The position numbers were made by a program, and so were the translations under genes. From contig NZ_JACSCH020000023.1 of assembly GCF_014451325.2 (NCBI RefSeq), forward strand, positions 1 to 64,000: a stretch of DNA of 64,000 nucleotides, read 5' to 3'. This DNA is from Streptomyces sp. CB02980 (GTDB taxonomy: Bacteria > Actinomycetota > Actinomycetes > Streptomycetales > Streptomycetaceae). This document shows, piece by piece, positions 16,282-24,722 of this stretch (its first letter is position 1; every line of letters starts with the position of its first letter). The notes under the pieces are model-generated. The model was given only the letters and a program-made list of their open reading frames with translations, did not search any database and was not told where the DNA came from.

Positions 16282-16600
16282 AGGGGGAGAGCCTACGCGG
16301 GGGCGGGGGGCCGCCCGCCGGGTGGGTGCCGGGCTCCGCCGGGCCCGCGCGAACGTGTGCGACTTTGAGGGAATGTGCCCGGGGTGAGGGGCCGGTTCCG
16401 GGTGAGGGGGACAGGGGAAAGGGCCGGAACGCGTGCTGCGTGGTCCGGCCCTTTCCTGTATGTGACTGCGGTACGGGGCTCCGGTGCACAGCTCCGGTGT
16501 GCGGCTCCCGTACGCGACCGAGGCGGCCCGGGGCCTGCCGCGCCGCGGTGACCTCGGCCTGCCGGGCCGAGGTGCCTCAGGCCGCCGTCGGCGTCAAGGC
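16282..16600. other. intergenic region between DedA and DoxX genes
   Basis: 319 bp without a supported gene. It holds a 12-bp-stem terminator at 16417-16455 and presumably the DedA promoter at the left. Nothing else recognised. Confidence 0.6.
16417..16455 (-). terminator. terminator downstream of DoxX
   Basis: GAAAGGGCCGGA and TCCGGCCCTTTC form a perfect 12-bp stem with a 15-nt loop between the DoxX stop and the DedA start. Confidence 0.75.
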
Positions 16601-17125
16601 TCAGGCCGTGACCGGGGTGGCCTGCTCCTCGCGCTCCTCGCTCGTCCTGCGCGCCGTGGCGCCCGCGCCCACCCGGCCGCGGAAGAGGCCGTCGAGAGCC
16701 AGCGCGCCCGGGCCGGTGAACACGAGCAGCGCGAAGGCCCAGCAGAACAGGGCCGCGGTCTCGCCGCCGTTCTGCAGCGGGAACAGGGACTCCGGCTGGT
16801 GGACCTTGAAGTACGCGTACGCCATCGAGCCCGAGGCGAGGAACGAGGCGCTCCGGGTGCCCAGTCCGAACAGGACCAGGCCGCCCGCACCGAGCTGGAT
16901 GACGGCGGCGTACCAGCCCGGCCAGGTGCCGGCCGGGACCGTCCCGCCGCCCATCGCGCCGCCGAGGACGCCGAAGAGCGAGGCGGCGCCGTGGCAGGCG
17001 AAGAGCAGGCCGACGACGATGCGGAAGAGGCCCAGCGCGTACGGCTGCGACTGGTCGAGGCGGCCCGCGAGGGTGCTCACGCCGCCGGGGCTCTTCGAAT
17101 TCTGCTGATTGTTCGGGGTGTTCAT
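16601..17125 (-). CDS. DoxX family membrane protein
   Basis: 174 residues from ATG 17125, preceded by GAAGGAG at 6 bases. Four membrane helices include the DoxX signature ALGLFRIVVGLLFACHGAA and GWYAAVIQLGAGGLVLFGLGTR. The C-terminal tail is charged. DoxX proteins are linked to quinone/thiol redox at the membrane and, in mycobacteria, form a complex with superoxide dismutase; no partner is adjacent. A DtxR/IdeR-type iron box lies on its promoter, suggesting iron-dependent expression. Confidence 0.9.
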   Translation of the reverse strand: MNTPNNQQNSKSPGGVSTLAGRLDQSQPYALGLFRIVVGLLFACHGAASLFGVLGGAMGGGTVPAGTWPGWYAAVIQLGAGGLVLFGLGTRSASFLASGSMAYAYFKVHQPESLFPLQNGGETAALFCWAFALLVFTGPGALALDGLFRGRVGAGATARRTSEEREEQATPVTA

Positions 17126-17196
17126 GGGGGGACTCCTTCGGCCTGGCCCCGTCCGTGGGGTGGACGGGGAGTGGGGGACGGAAACCGATGAGGCCG

Positions 17197-17215
17197 TAAG
17201 GTTAGGCACCCCTCA
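17197..17215. promoter_or_regulatory. iron box (DmdR/IdeR-like) over the DoxX promoter
   Basis: TAAGGTTAGGCACCCCTCA matches the 19-bp iron-box consensus TTAGGTTAGGCTAACCTAA at 14 positions. On the minus strand it overlaps a -10 (TAACCT) lying 18 bp after TTGCAA, about 75 bp upstream of the DoxX start. Confidence 0.6.
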
Positions 17216-17240
17216 CTAGTACTTGCAAGTTCAACATCAG

Positions 17241-17280
17241 GCCACCGGGAAGTGTGTGGTGAGGTTCACTTCCCGGTGGC
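17241..17280 (-). terminator. terminator of the HNH nuclease gene
   Basis: GCCACCGGGAAGTG and CACTTCCCGGTGGC form a perfect 14-bp stem with a 12-nt loop, 30 bp past the nuclease stop. Confidence 0.8.
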
Positions 17281-17311
17281 CGTTGTTGACGCAGAGTCAG
17301 TGGTGGAGTCC

Positions 17312-17962
17312 TCAGCAGCCGTTGAGCACGGACTGGAGGGCGCTCTTCTCGGCGGAGTCGACGCTGAGGTTCCAGTGGTACTTCACGTGTACCCACGCGC
17401 GGGCGTACGTGCAGCGGTACGCGGTCCGCGAGGGCAGCCACTCCGCCGGGTCCTGGTCGCCCTTCGACTGGTTGACGTTGTCCGTCACGGCTATCAGCTG
17501 CGGCCGGGTCAGGTCGTTCGCGAAGGACTGGCGCTGCGAGGTGGTCCACGTGTTGGCGCCCGAGCGCCAGGCCTCGGCGAGCGGGACCATGTGGTCGATG
17601 TCGAGGTCGGAGGCGACGGTCCAGGTGGCGCCGTCGTACTGCGAGTACCAGCTGCCGCTGGTCGCGGCACAGCTGGAGTCCGTGACGACGTTCACGCCGT
17701 CGCGCTTGAGGACGGTCTCGCGAGTGTTGCAGGCGCCGGACTGGGTGATCCAGTGGGGGAAGAGGTCCCGGCTGTAGCCGGAGGAGGAACCTTCCGCCTT
17801 CACGGTGAGGGCGGCCAGGTAGGTGCGGGCGGTGGCGGCGCTGACCGGGGTGGGCATGGCGGCCTGGGCGGCCGGGGCCGTGGCGAGGAGGCCGGTGACG
17901 GTGAGGGCGGCGGAGGTGGCGAGCACGGCGAGTCGACGCGCGTAGACGATGCCGACGGGCAT
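17312..17962 (-). CDS. secreted HNH-family endonuclease
   Basis: 216 residues. The signal peptide ends APAAQA. The catalytic region is DLDIDHMVPLAEAWRSGA near residue 120, an HNH/His-Me finger motif (DxDHxVPL). A later Asn and Lys-rich NVNQSKGDQDPAEWLP supplies the remaining ligands. Four Cys probably form two disulfides. This is the common exported Streptomyces nuclease (GmrSD_C/DUF1524-like), probably for nutrient DNA scavenging or competition. It is monocistronic, with its own terminator. Confidence 0.92.
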   Translation of the reverse strand: MPVGIVYARRLAVLATSAALTVTGLLATAPAAQAAMPTPVSAATARTYLAALTVKAEGSSSGYSRDLFPHWITQSGACNTRETVLKRDGVNVVTDSSCAATSGSWYSQYDGATWTVASDLDIDHMVPLAEAWRSGANTWTTSQRQSFANDLTRPQLIAVTDNVNQSKGDQDPAEWLPSRTAYRCTYARAWVHVKYHWNLSVDSAEKSALQSVLNGC

Positions 17963-18348
17963 GGGAACTCCCTTGAGGTGGGGGGACCTTGGCGGGTGCC
18001 GTCCCCGTGGGTGCCGGGCGATGGCCCGGTCATCGTGGCGGCGCGAGGTTTCGGTGGGGGGTGCGCCAGGTAACAGGGTGGCGACATGGACACGTCACAT
18101 CAAGGGGTGTGACACGTTCTGATGGAGCGCCAGGTTCCGCCGGGCGTCACGGGGGTGGGGCGGGAGCGGCCGTCGGTGGGCGCGCGCGGGGATACGACGA
18201 GACCCCGGGCCGTTTCGGCCCGGGGTCTCGTCCGGTCGTGGATCCCGTCGTGGATCCCGTCGTGGATCCCCGAGCGGGGAGGTGCTGCTGGGGGTGCGGC
18301 TGCTGCTGCGAGGCGCTGGTGAAGGGGGCGCCGGAAGCGCTCGGGGTC
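17963..18348. other. intergenic region with a hairpin and short direct repeats
   Basis: 386 bp without a supported gene. The right part holds the terminator at 18197-18231 and about three copies of a 12-bp direct repeat (GTCGTGGATCCC) at 18236-18272. The left part contains the nuclease promoter region. Nothing else recognised. Confidence 0.55.
18197..18231 (-). terminator. long perfect hairpin, terminator of the HAD gene
   Basis: A 16-bp perfect stem (ACGAGACCCCGGGCCG and its complement) with a TTT loop, about 120 bp downstream of the HAD hydrolase stop. Confidence 0.7.
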
Positions 18349-19017
18349 CTACGGAAGCACGGTCAGCGTGATCGAACCGTCGGCCGCGGGCTCGACCCGC
18401 AGACGGGTGAGGTCGGCGACGTGCACGTCCGGCGCGAAGGCCGCCGCGCGCGGGCCGACGCCCACGATCCGCATGCCGGCCGCGCGGCCCGCCTGGATGC
18501 CGGCCTCCGAGTCCTCGAAGACGAGGCAGTCCGCCGGGTCGAAGCCCAGCTCGGCCGCGCCCTTCAGGAAGCCCTCGGGGTCCGGCTTGCTGGCCCCGAC
18601 CTGCTCGGCGGTGACCCGGGTCTCCGGCATCGGGAGCGCGGCGGCGCCCATCCGTGCCTGGGCGAGGGCCTCGTCCGCCGAGGTCACCAGGGCGTGCGGC
18701 AGCTGCGCGAGCGCGGCCATGAAGGCGGGGGCGCCGGGGACGGGCACGACCCCGTCGAGGTCGGCGGTCTCCTCGGCGAGCATGACGCGGTTGTCGGCGT
18801 GGTTCTCGGCCATCGGGCGGTCCGGGAGGAGGACGGCCATGGTCGCGTACCCCTGGCGGCCGTGGACCACCTTGAGCACGGAGTCCCCGTCGAGACCCTG
18901 CCGCTCCGCCCAGCGTCGCCAGCAGCGTTCGACGACGGCATCCGAGTTGACGAGGGTGCCGTCCATGTCGAGGAGGAGGGCGCGGGCGGTGAGCGTTGCC
19001 GGGGTGGTGGCAGGCAT
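18349..19017 (-). CDS. HAD-IA family phosphatase (sugar-phosphatase type)
   Basis: 222 residues from ATG 19017. Motif I is LLLDMDGTLVNSD (nucleophile Asp), motif II LVTSADEA, motif III SKPDPEGFLKGAAELG, and motif IV VFEDSEAGIQAGRAAGM. The cap lies between motifs I and II. The pattern is that of the beta-phosphoglucomutase/GPP-like HAD-IA phosphatases, probably dephosphorylating small sugar phosphates. The upstream 190 bp contain a conspicuously AT-rich patch (TTTTCCTACGATACAAAAC near 19094) that probably marks its promoter. Confidence 0.9.
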   Translation of the reverse strand: MPATTPATLTARALLLDMDGTLVNSDAVVERCWRRWAERQGLDGDSVLKVVHGRQGYATMAVLLPDRPMAENHADNRVMLAEETADLDGVVPVPGAPAFMAALAQLPHALVTSADEALAQARMGAAALPMPETRVTAEQVGASKPDPEGFLKGAAELGFDPADCLVFEDSEAGIQAGRAAGMRIVGVGPRAAAFAPDVHVADLTRLRVEPAADGSITLTVLP

Positions 19018-19206
19018 CGGGTCTCCAGAGGGGGTGGTGCGGAGAACGAAGCGGTCCCGCCCACCGGTCAGGGTGTGCGGGCGGGGCCACTTTGTTTTCC
19101 TACGATACAAAACCGGGGGGCGTCTTGGCCAACCGGTCCGCATGCCGGGACCCGGGGCGGACTCGTGGGAGTCGCTCGCGGGAGTCACGGGAGTCCCCCG
19201 CGGGAG

Positions 19207-20430
19207 TCAGATGTGGGGGGTGTTCCGCTCCAGGACCTCGCGGGTGTTCGGCCCGTACGCGCCCTCGGGATCGCCCTGGATGTACATGTACGACTGGTAG
19301 ACCGCCACCGCCTCCCACACGTCGTCGTCGTACCTGCCGTTGACCCGGCCGTGGTAGACCCCGACGTCGGTGAGGCGCCGCTGGAGCTCCCGTACCGCGT
19401 GCCCGCTGGAGCCGAAGTCCAGGGTCTCCTCCTGGCCCTCCTCCCCCTCCCCGGGCGACTCGGCCGGAGGCGTCGTCGTGGCCGGCGGAGTCGCCGTCGG
19501 CGCGACGGCCGGCGCCGACGAGGGAGAAGCCGGAGGGGGCGCCGCCGCGCCGCTCGTGGTCACGGAGGCGCTCGGAGACGCGGTCGTGGGGGTCGGAGAG
19601 GACGACGTGGGCGACGGGGACGCCGACGCGGACGTCTCGCGCGGAGTCGGGGACGAGGACGTCGGCTCCGGGCTCTGCGACGAGGGGGAGGGGGACGGCG
19701 CCTCCGACACGCCGAGGTTCAGCGACGCGCTCGTGGTCACGTCCGGTACGGCCGCCCGGTCGTCGGGCTCCTCCCCGCCTCCGAGGACGGCGGCCGCCAG
19801 GGCGGCGGTGCCCGCCACGGCGACGGCGGCCACCGCCGCGACCAGCGCGCCGCGCCGGCGCCCGCGTCCCCGCCCCTGCCCCTGGCCGGGCGGCGGGGGT
19901 ATGTCGCCGACGCCGCGCAGCAGGAGCGGCATGGTCTCGGAGGGGTCGCCCCCGGGGTGCGGCGCGGCCGGAAAGGCCGCGGTGCTGCCGTACGGCTCGT
20001 ACTCGCCCGCGGAGACGCTTCCGCCGGCGCCCCCGGAGATGCCCCCGGCGATGCCCCCGGCGACGCTTCCGCCGGCGCCCCGGCCCAGCCCCCCGCCCAG
20101 CCGGATCGCCGCCAACGGCGCCGTCGGCGGGTCCTCCGCGTTCGGGCCGTACGAACCAGAGCTGTGCGCGGCAGTGCCGTACGCGTCAGGGCCCCCCGAC
20201 CCCGCACCCCCCGACCCCGCACCCGCCGACCCCGCACCCGCCGACCTCGCCGTCGCCCCGGTCTCCGCGTCGCCGAACCCGCCGCCGTCCGCGCCGCCCT
20301 CCGGCGCGTCCAGCGTCACGTACGGCCTGATCCGGAGCGGATCGAAGTCCTCGGCCGCCGCCAGTTCGGCCCGGGCGCAGGCGCAGCCAGGTCTCTGTAC
20401 ACCGCATTCAGGACAGACATGTCCGGTCAT
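19207..20430 (-). CDS. membrane-anchored peptidoglycan-binding protein with Ser/Thr/Pro stalk
   Basis: 407 residues. The N-terminus has a short Cys-rich knuckle (CPECGVQRPGCAC), then a Gly/Ala-rich cytoplasmic region. A Gly/Arg basic stretch (QGQGRGRGRRRG) precedes one membrane span (ALVAAVAAVAVAGTAALAAAVLGGG). Outside are about 100 residues of Ser/Pro/Thr linker and a C-terminal peptidoglycan-binding domain (LDFGSSGHAVRELQRRL; GRYDDDVWEAVAVYQ). It probably links the membrane to the cell wall. It is divergent from the MFS transporter. Confidence 0.87.
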   Translation of the reverse strand: MTGHVCPECGVQRPGCACARAELAAAEDFDPLRIRPYVTLDAPEGGADGGGFGDAETGATARSAGAGSAGAGSGGAGSGGPDAYGTAAHSSGSYGPNAEDPPTAPLAAIRLGGGLGRGAGGSVAGGIAGGISGGAGGSVSAGEYEPYGSTAAFPAAPHPGGDPSETMPLLLRGVGDIPPPPGQGQGRGRGRRRGALVAAVAAVAVAGTAALAAAVLGGGEEPDDRAAVPDVTTSASLNLGVSEAPSPSPSSQSPEPTSSSPTPRETSASASPSPTSSSPTPTTASPSASVTTSGAAAPPPASPSSAPAVAPTATPPATTTPPAESPGEGEEGQEETLDFGSSGHAVRELQRRLTDVGVYHGRVNGRYDDDVWEAVAVYQSYMYIQGDPEGAYGPNTREVLERNTPHI

Positions 20431-20637
20431 GATGGGTCCCCTCCCCGAGACAACTGCTGGCGATTATGCAGCCCGCACCCTTCCGAAGGGCGACCAGGAG
20501 GGCGAACAGGCGGACGAAGGGGCAGGCGAACGGCCGTACCCTCCGCAGGCCATATCCGGACATTCACAGCAGGATGGAGAAGCCGTCCCATGGGCCGTCC
20601 GGCGGGACGCCCGACGAGACGCCCCGAGGAGACGCCC

Positions 20638-22701
20638 ATGGCCCAGGAAGTAAGCCCCTCCGAGCTCGGTGGCGCCCCCGCGCCCGGGGAGGGGCAGGGC
20701 CGCCGTACCGTCCTCGTCGCGATCGGCGCGCTGCTCCTCGGCATGCTGCTGGCCGCCCTCGACCAGACCATCGTCTCCACCGCGCTGCCGACCATTGTCA
20801 GCGAGCTCGGCGGCATGGAGCACCTGTCCTGGGTGGTCACCGCCTACATACTGGCGTCCACGGCGGGCACCCCGCTGTGGGGCAAGCTCGGCGACCAGTA
20901 CGGGCGCAAGAGGCTCTTCCAGGCGGCGATCGTCCTCTTCCTCATCGGCTCCGCGCTCTGCGGCGTCGCCCAGAACATGCCGCAGCTCATCGCCTTCCGT
21001 GCGGTCCAGGGCCTCGGCGGCGGCGGTCTCATCGTGCTGGCGATGGCGATCGTCGGCGACCTCGTGTCGCCGCGCGAGCGCGGCAGGTACCAGGGGCTCT
21101 TCGGCGCCGTCTTCGGCACCACCAGCGTCCTCGGCCCGCTGCTCGGCGGAGTCGTCACCCAGCAGCTCTCCTGGCGCTGGGTCTTCTACATCAACCTGCC
21201 GATCGGCATCGTCGCCCTCTTCGTGATCGCCGCCGTCCTGCACATCCCGGCGCGCTCCACCCGGCACACCATCGACTACCTCGGCACCTTCCTCATCGCC
21301 TCGGTCGCCGCCTGTCTGGTCCTCGTGGCCTCCCTCGGCGGCACCACCTGGGCGTGGGGTTCGGCGCAGATCATCGGCCTCGGCGTCCTCGGAGCCGTAC
21401 TCCTCGTCCTGTTCATCCAGGTCGAGCGGCGGGCGGCCGAACCCGTACTGCCGCTCAAGCTGTTCAGGATCCGGACCTTCAGCCTGGTCGCGGTCATCAG
21501 CTTCGTCATCGGCTTCGCGATGTTCGGCGCGATGACCTATCTGCCGACCTTCCTCCAGGTCGTGCAGGGCGTCACCCCGACCATGTCCGGCGTGCACATG
21601 CTGCCGATGGTCGCCGGCATCCTGATCACCTCGACGGTCACCGGCCAGATCGTCTCCCGCACGGGCCGCTGGAAGGTCTTCCCGATCGCCGGCACCGCCG
21701 TCACCTGCCTCGGACTGCTCCTGCTCCACGGGCTGACCGAGACCAGCTCCACCGGAGAGATGAGCGTCTGCTTCTTCGTCTTCGGCGTCGGCCTCGGTCT
21801 GGTCATGCAGGTCCTCGTCCTGGTCGTGCAGAACGCCGTTCCGTACGGGGACCTCGGCGTCGCCACCTCCGGGGCCACCTTCTTCCGTTCCATCGGGGCC
21901 TCCTTCGGCGTCGCCGTCTTCGGCACGATCTTCACCAGCCGGCTCACCCACGAACTCGACGACGTGTTCGCCGCCGCCTCCGGACAGGACCTCCCGCCCG
22001 GCATCGGCCCCGAGCAGGTCGCCGCCGACCCGCGCACCGTCGCCGCACTCCCGGCCGAACTGCGTCCCGACGTCCTGCACGCGTACGCCATGTCCATCAC
22101 CGACGTCTTCCTGTACGCCGCGCCCGTCGTCCTGGCCGCCTTCGTCGTCGCCTGGTTCCTCAAGGAGGACAAGCTGCGGGGCTCGGTCACCGTGCCCGAC
22201 ACCGCCCGGACGCTCGCCTCGCGCCCCGTCGAGCGCTCCTCGTACGACGAGTGCGCCCGCGCCCTGTCCGTCCTCGGCTCCCGCGAGGGCCGCAGGGCGA
22301 TCTACGAGAGGATCACCGCCCGGGCCGGGCTCGACCTGCTGCCCGCCGCGAGCTGGCTGCTGCTCCGCATCCGCCGCCACGGCACCGTCGAACCCGTCCG
22401 GCTCGCCGAGCACGTGCCCGTGCCGTTGCGGGTGATCACGGAGGCCTCCCGGCAGGTGGAGGAACGGCGCCTGGTCACCCGGGAGGGGCTCCAGCTGATG
22501 CTCACCGAGGAGGGCGTCCGGGCCGCGACCCGGCTCGACGCGGCCCGCGAGGAGTCACTCGCCGAGCTGCTCGGCGACTGGTGGGGACCGGACCGGCCCA
22601 CCGACCTGGTGAAACTCGTGGAGGAACTGACGGCCGAGCTGGGCGGCTCCGACGCGGAGCGCCCGCGTGACCCGGAGCCGCCCCGCGACCACGACGCATG
22701 A
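20638..22701 (+). CDS. DHA2-type MFS multidrug transporter with fused C-terminal winged helix
   Basis: 687 residues from ATG 20638 (GAGGAG at 6 bases). Fourteen membrane segments span residues about 25-510. MFS motif A is GKLGDQYGRKRL, the DHA2 motif is LDQTIVSTALPTI near residue 43, and motif C is GPLLGGVV. After the last helix an extra soluble domain of about 160 residues follows (ECARALSVLGSREGRRAIYERI; VPLRVITEASRQVEERRLVTREG). It reads as a MarR-like winged helix without an obvious DNA-contact signature. The transporter probably exports cationic drugs by proton antiport; the tail may regulate or sense. No separate TetR gene lies nearby. Confidence 0.92.
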   Translation: MAQEVSPSELGGAPAPGEGQGRRTVLVAIGALLLGMLLAALDQTIVSTALPTIVSELGGMEHLSWVVTAYILASTAGTPLWGKLGDQYGRKRLFQAAIVLFLIGSALCGVAQNMPQLIAFRAVQGLGGGGLIVLAMAIVGDLVSPRERGRYQGLFGAVFGTTSVLGPLLGGVVTQQLSWRWVFYINLPIGIVALFVIAAVLHIPARSTRHTIDYLGTFLIASVAACLVLVASLGGTTWAWGSAQIIGLGVLGAVLLVLFIQVERRAAEPVLPLKLFRIRTFSLVAVISFVIGFAMFGAMTYLPTFLQVVQGVTPTMSGVHMLPMVAGILITSTVTGQIVSRTGRWKVFPIAGTAVTCLGLLLLHGLTETSSTGEMSVCFFVFGVGLGLVMQVLVLVVQNAVPYGDLGVATSGATFFRSIGASFGVAVFGTIFTSRLTHELDDVFAAASGQDLPPGIGPEQVAADPRTVAALPAELRPDVLHAYAMSITDVFLYAAPVVLAAFVVAWFLKEDKLRGSVTVPDTARTLASRPVERSSYDECARALSVLGSREGRRAIYERITARAGLDLLPAASWLLLRIRRHGTVEPVRLAEHVPVPLRVITEASRQVEERRLVTREGLQLMLTEEGVRAATRLDAAREESLAELLGDWWGPDRPTDLVKLVEELTAELGGSDAERPRDPEPPRDHDA

Positions 22702-22791
22702 GTGCACGGCCGTACGCCCTGTATGACAGTCACTCAAATCCCCTCAGTACGCTGTCCCCTCCAAGATCGCATCACAGGGGGAGCGGGCAGG

Positions 22792-23631
22792 ATGAACAGC
22801 GAAGAACCACGTCAGGGCCAGGGCTGGCCGACCCCGCCGGCGCACCCGCCGGCCGGACCGCCGAACGGCGGACACGACGGGTACGGAGGCGGCTACGGAG
22901 GCGGGTACGGCGGTGGATACGGCGGTCCGGCGCCGATCGTCGTGGCGCGATCGTCCTCGCACCGGGGCGCCTGGATCGGCGCGGCGGCCACGCTGGCGGC
23001 GGCGCTGATCGGCGTCGTCGGCACGTATCTGGTGAGCGCCAACAACGAGGGCGACTCCCCGCCGCCGCAGGCGCAGACCCCGGTGACGAGCTCGACCGGC
23101 CCGTCCGGGGCGGAGGGCGGGAGCGGCGAGGACTCCTCCGTGGACTCCTCGCAGAGCCCGGAGCCCACGACGAGCCAGGAGACCTCGACGAGCGAGGAGA
23201 CCTCGACGCCTCCGGCGACGCCGACCTCCGCGGCCCCGCCCGCGAAGCCGGCCGGCACGGTCGAGTGGCAGGGACCCCTGGTGATCGCGTACGCGGAGGA
23301 CAAGGACCTCGACTCGGTGCCGCCCGCGGAGTCCGAGATCCGTGCGGAGAACGACTTCTCCGTCTACCCGTTCGGCGGCATCATGCTGCAGCCCGGGGAC
23401 GAGGTCAAGGCGCTGGTGTGGAAGGACTCGACGAACAAGACGCCCTCGTACGAGGACTGCGCGCGGGACATCGACACCCTGGGCACCTCGACGGAGACGG
23501 AGCTGAAGACCGGCATGGTCGTCTGCGCCGCGACGAACGACGGCCGCCTCGCCCGCCTGACCGTCAAGGAACTGGCCGGTCAGGCGTCCGACACGCGAGG
23601 CATCTTCGACGTCGTCGTCTGGAGCCGCTGA
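22792..23631 (+). CDS. single-span membrane protein with Gly/Tyr-rich head and Ser/Thr stalk
   Basis: 279 residues from ATG 22792 (GGGGGAG upstream). The cytoplasmic head has GYGGG repeats; one membrane span (GAWIGAAATLAAALIGVVGTYLV) follows at about residue 60. A Ser/Thr/Pro/Glu stalk leads to a globular C-terminal domain (about 150-279) with two Cys (YEDCARD and MVVCAATND) likely to form a disulfide. No family recognised. It is probably a cell-surface sensor or wall protein. A 13-bp tandem repeat array begins right after the stop. Confidence 0.7.
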   Translation: MNSEEPRQGQGWPTPPAHPPAGPPNGGHDGYGGGYGGGYGGGYGGPAPIVVARSSSHRGAWIGAAATLAAALIGVVGTYLVSANNEGDSPPPQAQTPVTSSTGPSGAEGGSGEDSSVDSSQSPEPTTSQETSTSEETSTPPATPTSAAPPAKPAGTVEWQGPLVIAYAEDKDLDSVPPAESEIRAENDFSVYPFGGIMLQPGDEVKALVWKDSTNKTPSYEDCARDIDTLGTSTETELKTGMVVCAATNDGRLARLTVKELAGQASDTRGIFDVVVWSR

Positions 23632-23787
23632 CCGGAGCCGACGACCGGAGCCGACGGCCGGAGCCGACGACCGGAGCCGACGGCCGGAGCCGACGGCCGG
23701 CGCCGACGGCCGGAGCCGCTGACCGGATCCGCAGTCCGGATCCGCAGTCCGGATCCGCAGTCCGGATCCGCAGTCCAGAGCCGCCGG
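23632..23787. repeat. 12 tandem copies of a 13-bp unit
   Basis: Twelve head-to-tail 13-bp units (first CCGGAGCCGACGA, later variants CCGGATCCGCAGT) begin just after the stop codon at 23631. Runs of identical variants suggest recent local duplication. 13 bp is not a multiple of 3, so the array is non-coding. Confidence 0.92.
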
Positions 23788-23818
23788 CCGGGCCCCCGTC
23801 GGCCCCGGGGCGGGCCCC

Positions 23819-24304
23819 TCAGAGGTCCTTGCCGTACCAGATGTCCATGTACGGGCCCGTGCAGTACGCCGGGATCTCGTCGTACCCGTGCCGGGTGTAC
23901 AGGGCGCGCGCCTCGACCAGGTCGAGGCGAGTGTTCAGGACCATCCGGCGGGCGCCGAGCTCGCGCGCCGCGTCCTCCAGCGTGCCGAGGAGCCCGCCCG
24001 CCCCGCCCAGGCCGCGGAAGGCGTGACGCAGGAAGACGCGGGTCAGTTCGGCGCGGTCCTCGTCGAGGAGGAGCACCCCGCCGCAGCCCGCGGGCTTGCC
24101 CTCGTACCGCGCGACCAGGAACTGCCCGGTCGGCGGGGTCAGCAGCTCGACCCCGTCGTTGGTCAGTCCCTCGTCGATCTCCGCCCGCGTCGCGGGGCGC
24201 TTCCAGTAGCGGCTCGCGACGTCGTCGTAGTAGTCGCGGCGCAGGGCGGTGGCGTCCGGGGCGCCGACGCGCTCGGGGGAGAAGGTCCAGGTCATGAGCG
24301 CCAT
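23819..24304 (-). CDS. GNAT family N-acetyltransferase
   Basis: 161 residues from ATG 24304; ATG 24295 (MTWTFSPERVG) is equally possible and neither has a clear ribosome site. The GNAT core has GGVLLLDEDRAELTRVFL, the acetyl-CoA pyrophosphate loop RHAFRGLGGAGGLL, and LNTRLDLVEARALYTRHGYDEI. It transfers an acetyl group from acetyl-CoA to an unknown amine substrate. Confidence 0.88.
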   Translation of the reverse strand: MALMTWTFSPERVGAPDATALRRDYYDDVASRYWKRPATRAEIDEGLTNDGVELLTPPTGQFLVARYEGKPAGCGGVLLLDEDRAELTRVFLRHAFRGLGGAGGLLGTLEDAARELGARRMVLNTRLDLVEARALYTRHGYDEIPAYCTGPYMDIWYGKDL

Positions 24305-24374
24305 TGTGCGGCGCGCACGACCTGGGACGCAGCTCGATTTCTCCGGATGCCCGGCCGGAGGGGCAGGCGCGGGG

Positions 24375-24710
24375 TCAGCTCTTCGGGGACGCCTGCTGGA
24401 CGACCTCGAAGGACCAGAGGGTGGAGCCGGACGCGGCGGGCCTGGGCCGCTCGCCGCCCTCGGCGCCACCCGCGCCGCCGCCCCCGTGCGCGGCCTTCAT
24501 GGAACCGTTCATCCAGGCCTGGAAGTCCTCCTCGCTGCGCCAGCGCGTGTACACCAGGTACTGGTCGGTGCCCTCGACGGGGCGCAGCAGCTCGAACCAC
24601 TCGAAACCGTCGGACCCCTCCACGGCCCCGGCCCGGGAGGCGAAGCGCTGCTCCAGGACCTCACGCTGCTCGGCCGGCACGGTCAGGACGTTGATCTTCA
24701 CGATGCTCAT
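24375..24710 (-). CDS. antibiotic biosynthesis monooxygenase (ABM) domain protein
   Basis: 111 residues beginning MSIVKINVLTVPAEQREVLEQRF, then FEWFELLRPVEGTDQYLVYTRW and EEDFQAWMNGSMKAAH, the ferredoxin-like ABM/YgiN-type barrel (residues 1-75). A Gly-rich linker and a short tail follow. Members include quinone monooxygenases and IsdG-like haem enzymes; which applies here is unclear. It is divergent from the serpin gene (12-bp gap), so both may be near-leaderless. Confidence 0.88.
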   Translation of the reverse strand: MSIVKINVLTVPAEQREVLEQRFASRAGAVEGSDGFEWFELLRPVEGTDQYLVYTRWRSEEDFQAWMNGSMKAAHGGGGAGGAEGGERPRPAASGSTLWSFEVVQQASPKS

Positions 24711-24722
24711 GAAGGGCAGGAT

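Noticed and set aside
18238..18272. GTCGTGGATCCC repeats as regulatory iterons or origin
   Set aside because: Only about three copies, no replication gene or DnaA boxes nearby.
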